Shown: positions 62,021-64,000 of the stretch, one piece after another
How positions within the stretch are numbered: position 1 is the stretch's first letter
Layout: every line of letters begins with the position of its first letter
Origin: JANSWP01 sp041941305
GTDB taxonomy: Bacteria; Bacteroidota; Bacteroidia; Chitinophagales; Saprospiraceae
DNA: 64,000 nt
Assembly: GCA_041941305.1 (NCBI GenBank)
Contig: JBGTQJ010000047.1
Coordinates: forward strand, 1 to 64,000
Reading direction: 5' to 3'
Made by a program: the position numbers and the translations under genes
The notes under the pieces: generated by a model
What the model saw: the letters and a program-made list of their open reading frames with translations, nothing else
What the model was told of the DNA's origin: nothing
The model's database searches: none

Positions 62021-63955
62021 TTATTGAAGCAGTAATCTTTCTACAAATCGAACATTACCTGAAACATACTCTACAATAACAATACCCCTTGGAAGATGAT
62101 CCACTTGGACATTTGAACCAGGTAAAGATTGCATGTCCCGGCTATCCAATAGCTTTCCATTTACATCATAAAAGCGCAATACGCCAGCATCTAAAAAGTC
62201 ACCTTTAAAGTTAATCGAATTTTCAGTTGGATTTGGGAATAGGGTAAGTGTTTTAGATGGTTCCACTTCCGTTGTATTCGTCATGGTTACTAAAGAATCC
62301 ACAACTACAAACTGATGCATCATACTGTTATCCTCATGCGTAAGGATATGGCAATGGTACATAAAGCCATGTGTAAAAAGACTGTCCATGTTATATGGAC
62401 TCGGGAAGCTGTCAAAGCGTGCTACGTAAGACATAATAGCCCCTTCTCGAATCAGTTGCACATCTTTCCATCCCATGAGTTCGTCAGGTAGATTTGGATA
62501 AGTGTAAATTGCTGAGGCATCTGTATATCCTCCTTTATCATCTGGAAAACCAAGCCTACCAATGTATTCAATCACTTGGAACTGTACCTTATGAATATGC
62601 CAAGGGTGAGCATGGGCAGTCGTATTATTAATTTCCCATTTTTCCTTTGTATTCACCAGCACGGTGTCGTTGATGACATTCATCACCATTGGAGTGCCAT
62701 CAATAGACCATTGACCTCCTGAACCTCCCTGTCCTATCAAATTTTTGAATCTGGTTTTAAATATTGGACCGGGGGCAATATCATATGGCTTTAGTGTGGC
62801 AGGTAATGAAGTAATTGGATTATTTGGCTGTATGGTATTATCAACAACAAAAGCCATCATCGCAGAACTATACCAGTCTTTTCCATAAAGTGCATCACTG
62901 GGTAGTTTATTATTAAAGTGGGTCAAATATATGGTATCACCATGGTTATATTGACCAAAATCAACCACAAACTCTCTACGGTCTCCAAGTGCCAATAAAT
63001 TATTTCTAGTCGGACGTGGATAATCCAGATACCCACCTCCTGTTGCTACCATATACATGGTTTCAAAATGTACGGAATCTTTATCTGTTGTATGACCATA
63101 AAGTAGTTTTTTGGTCAAACCGATATTGAATATTTTAATGGTTGAACCATTCAACATCCGTAATCGTACCATTGATTGTGGCACATGCAACGTACCAGCA
63201 ATTACTCCATTCACCATACCCCACCTGCCAGGACCAGGTTTTTCGCCAGCTTTGATAGCAGTATTAAATTGTGTATTACCAGAGGTTTCGTATTCAAAAT
63301 TTTTCGCCTGAATGTTAAGCGGAATATCATTGACTCCATAATCGTGAGGCAATTGGGAATACAAAGGATCATTATTTGGATCTTCAACGTACATCATACC
63401 TGCCATGCCACGTGTCACCTGATCGGTTGTAAAATCCATTAAGTGACTATGATACCATGCCGTTTGAACCTCATCAATAATCGGGAAAACCGAATGCCAA
63501 GTCTGCCCCACAGATATTCTTTGGTGAGGACCACCGTCGGCTTGTGCAGGTAAATTCAGTGCGTGCCAATGGACGGTAGTGGTCGTATCTGCTTTATTTG
63601 TAATGGGAAAATCAATCCAATTGTTAGTTCTGGGGACAATAAAAGTGGGGCCACTGTAAGTCATAGCTCCGGGCACATTTGTACTATCCGGGTTGTTATA
63701 GGCATAGGTCTGTACATGCCAATCTAAGTCAAAAAAAAGCGTATCACCATTCTTCTGATTTATTACGGTGTCTATAGCCCTAGTAGGGTCAAAATTGTGT
63801 AAGGTATCAATAATATCCAGGCGCCAATCCGGCCCCCAAATCGCGTATGGAATGGGTACTTTGTTAGTAAACTTTTTTTGTGCCTTGGAATCCTGTGCCC
63901 AAAAACATATCAGGGCAAAGGAAAGAAGCGTCAAAAGAGTGAATTTTCTTTTCAT
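62021..63955 (-). CDS. T9SS-exported multicopper oxidase
   Basis: The 644-residue protein has a signal peptide (MKRKFTLLTLLSFALICFWAQDSKA) and three cupredoxin domains with all four copper signatures: TVHWHALN, AWYHSHLMDF, HAHPWHIHKVQF and FMYHCHILTHEDNSMM (type 1 Cys with the trailing Met ligand). It resembles CotA/bilirubin-oxidase-like laccases more than CueO. The last 80 residues (TLFPNPTENSINFKGDF...VERLLLQ) form a type-A T9SS sorting domain, so the enzyme should be exported and attached to, or released from, the surface. Substrates could be Mn(II), Cu(I) or phenols. Confidence 0.93.
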   Translation of the reverse strand: MKRKFTLLTLLSFALICFWAQDSKAQKKFTNKVPIPYAIWGPDWRLDIIDTLHNFDPTRAIDTVINQKNGDTLFFDLDWHVQTYAYNNPDSTNVPGAMTYSGPTFIVPRTNNWIDFPITNKADTTTTVHWHALNLPAQADGGPHQRISVGQTWHSVFPIIDEVQTAWYHSHLMDFTTDQVTRGMAGMMYVEDPNNDPLYSQLPHDYGVNDIPLNIQAKNFEYETSGNTQFNTAIKAGEKPGPGRWGMVNGVIAGTLHVPQSMVRLRMLNGSTIKIFNIGLTKKLLYGHTTDKDSVHFETMYMVATGGGYLDYPRPTRNNLLALGDRREFVVDFGQYNHGDTIYLTHFNNKLPSDALYGKDWYSSAMMAFVVDNTIQPNNPITSLPATLKPYDIAPGPIFKTRFKNLIGQGGSGGQWSIDGTPMVMNVINDTVLVNTKEKWEINNTTAHAHPWHIHKVQFQVIEYIGRLGFPDDKGGYTDASAIYTYPNLPDELMGWKDVQLIREGAIMSYVARFDSFPSPYNMDSLFTHGFMYHCHILTHEDNSMMHQFVVVDSLVTMTNTTEVEPSKTLTLFPNPTENSINFKGDFLDAGVLRFYDVNGKLLDSRDMQSLPGSNVQVDHLPRGIVIVEYVSGNVRFVERLLLQ

Positions 63956-64000
63956 AATGAAAGGTTTTTTATGCGCCTAATCACAAATATCAGATGATGA

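Overview
The window reads as a chromosomal piece of an AT-rich Bacteroidota bacterium, most likely a Saprospiria-type organism. The evidence is: C-terminal type IX secretion (T9SS) sorting domains on secreted proteins, two giant one-protein hybrid two-component systems, promoters of the Bacteroidota form TTTG-N(17-23)-TAnnTTTG, few Shine-Dalgarno sequences, and bacillithiol and MnmD genes. The sequence has two runs of N (98 and 9 bases), so it is a draft assembly. I see no rRNA operon, CRISPR array, transposase gene or prophage.

Layout. 0-11.4 kb: a CAT-like acetyltransferase, a helical orphan protein, an orphan double-glycine leader peptide, a sigma-54 response regulator, a hybrid two-component protein divergent from a secreted beta-helix protein, and a decayed non-coding kilobase ending in a structured element with a terminator. 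11.4-23.2 kb: endonuclease V, DUF1801, cyanophycinase-like, MOSC and slipin genes, then purK, purE and purL interleaved with a large lipoprotein and a TlpA-like thioredoxin. 23.5-33.5 kb: a second hybrid two-component protein followed by a ~1,900-residue T9SS-exported mosaic protein split by an assembly gap. 33.6-39.7 kb: mutS and a three-gene exosortase H locus (IPTL-motif substrate, exosortase, membrane partner). 39.7-49.8 kb: tocopherol-cyclase-like protein, an SRPBCC/AraC divergent pair, a secreted phosphoesterase-fold protein, methylmalonyl-CoA mutase small subunit, a biotin carrier, a methyltransferase and gene remnants. 50-57.8 kb: an arsR-arsM pair with twin operators, malate dehydrogenase, an M1 peptidase, and a small lipoprotein-ytxJ-mnmD cluster. 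57.8-64 kb: a repeat-rich stretch, a soluble slipin, a tRNA-like sequence with its halves in permuted order, a YkgJ-type cysteine cluster protein and a T9SS-sorted multicopper oxidase.

How parts fit together. Both hybrid two-component proteins sit beside genes for secreted beta-helix proteins rather than beside SusC/SusD polysaccharide loci, and a 21-bp-spaced direct repeat lies just upstream of the second target promoter. The arsR-arsM pair carries an identical palindromic operator in front of each gene. The purine genes, mutS, mdh and mnmD are housekeeping. Intergenic DNA is unusually rich in inverted repeats: BIME-like pairs, a 54-bp perfect palindrome, palindromes built from 6-bp AAGNNN units, and a dispersed GC-rich element.

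Strongest leads: the permuted tRNA-like sequence near 60.8 kb, the exosortase H locus whose IPTL motif is internal rather than C-terminal, and the twin ArsR operators.
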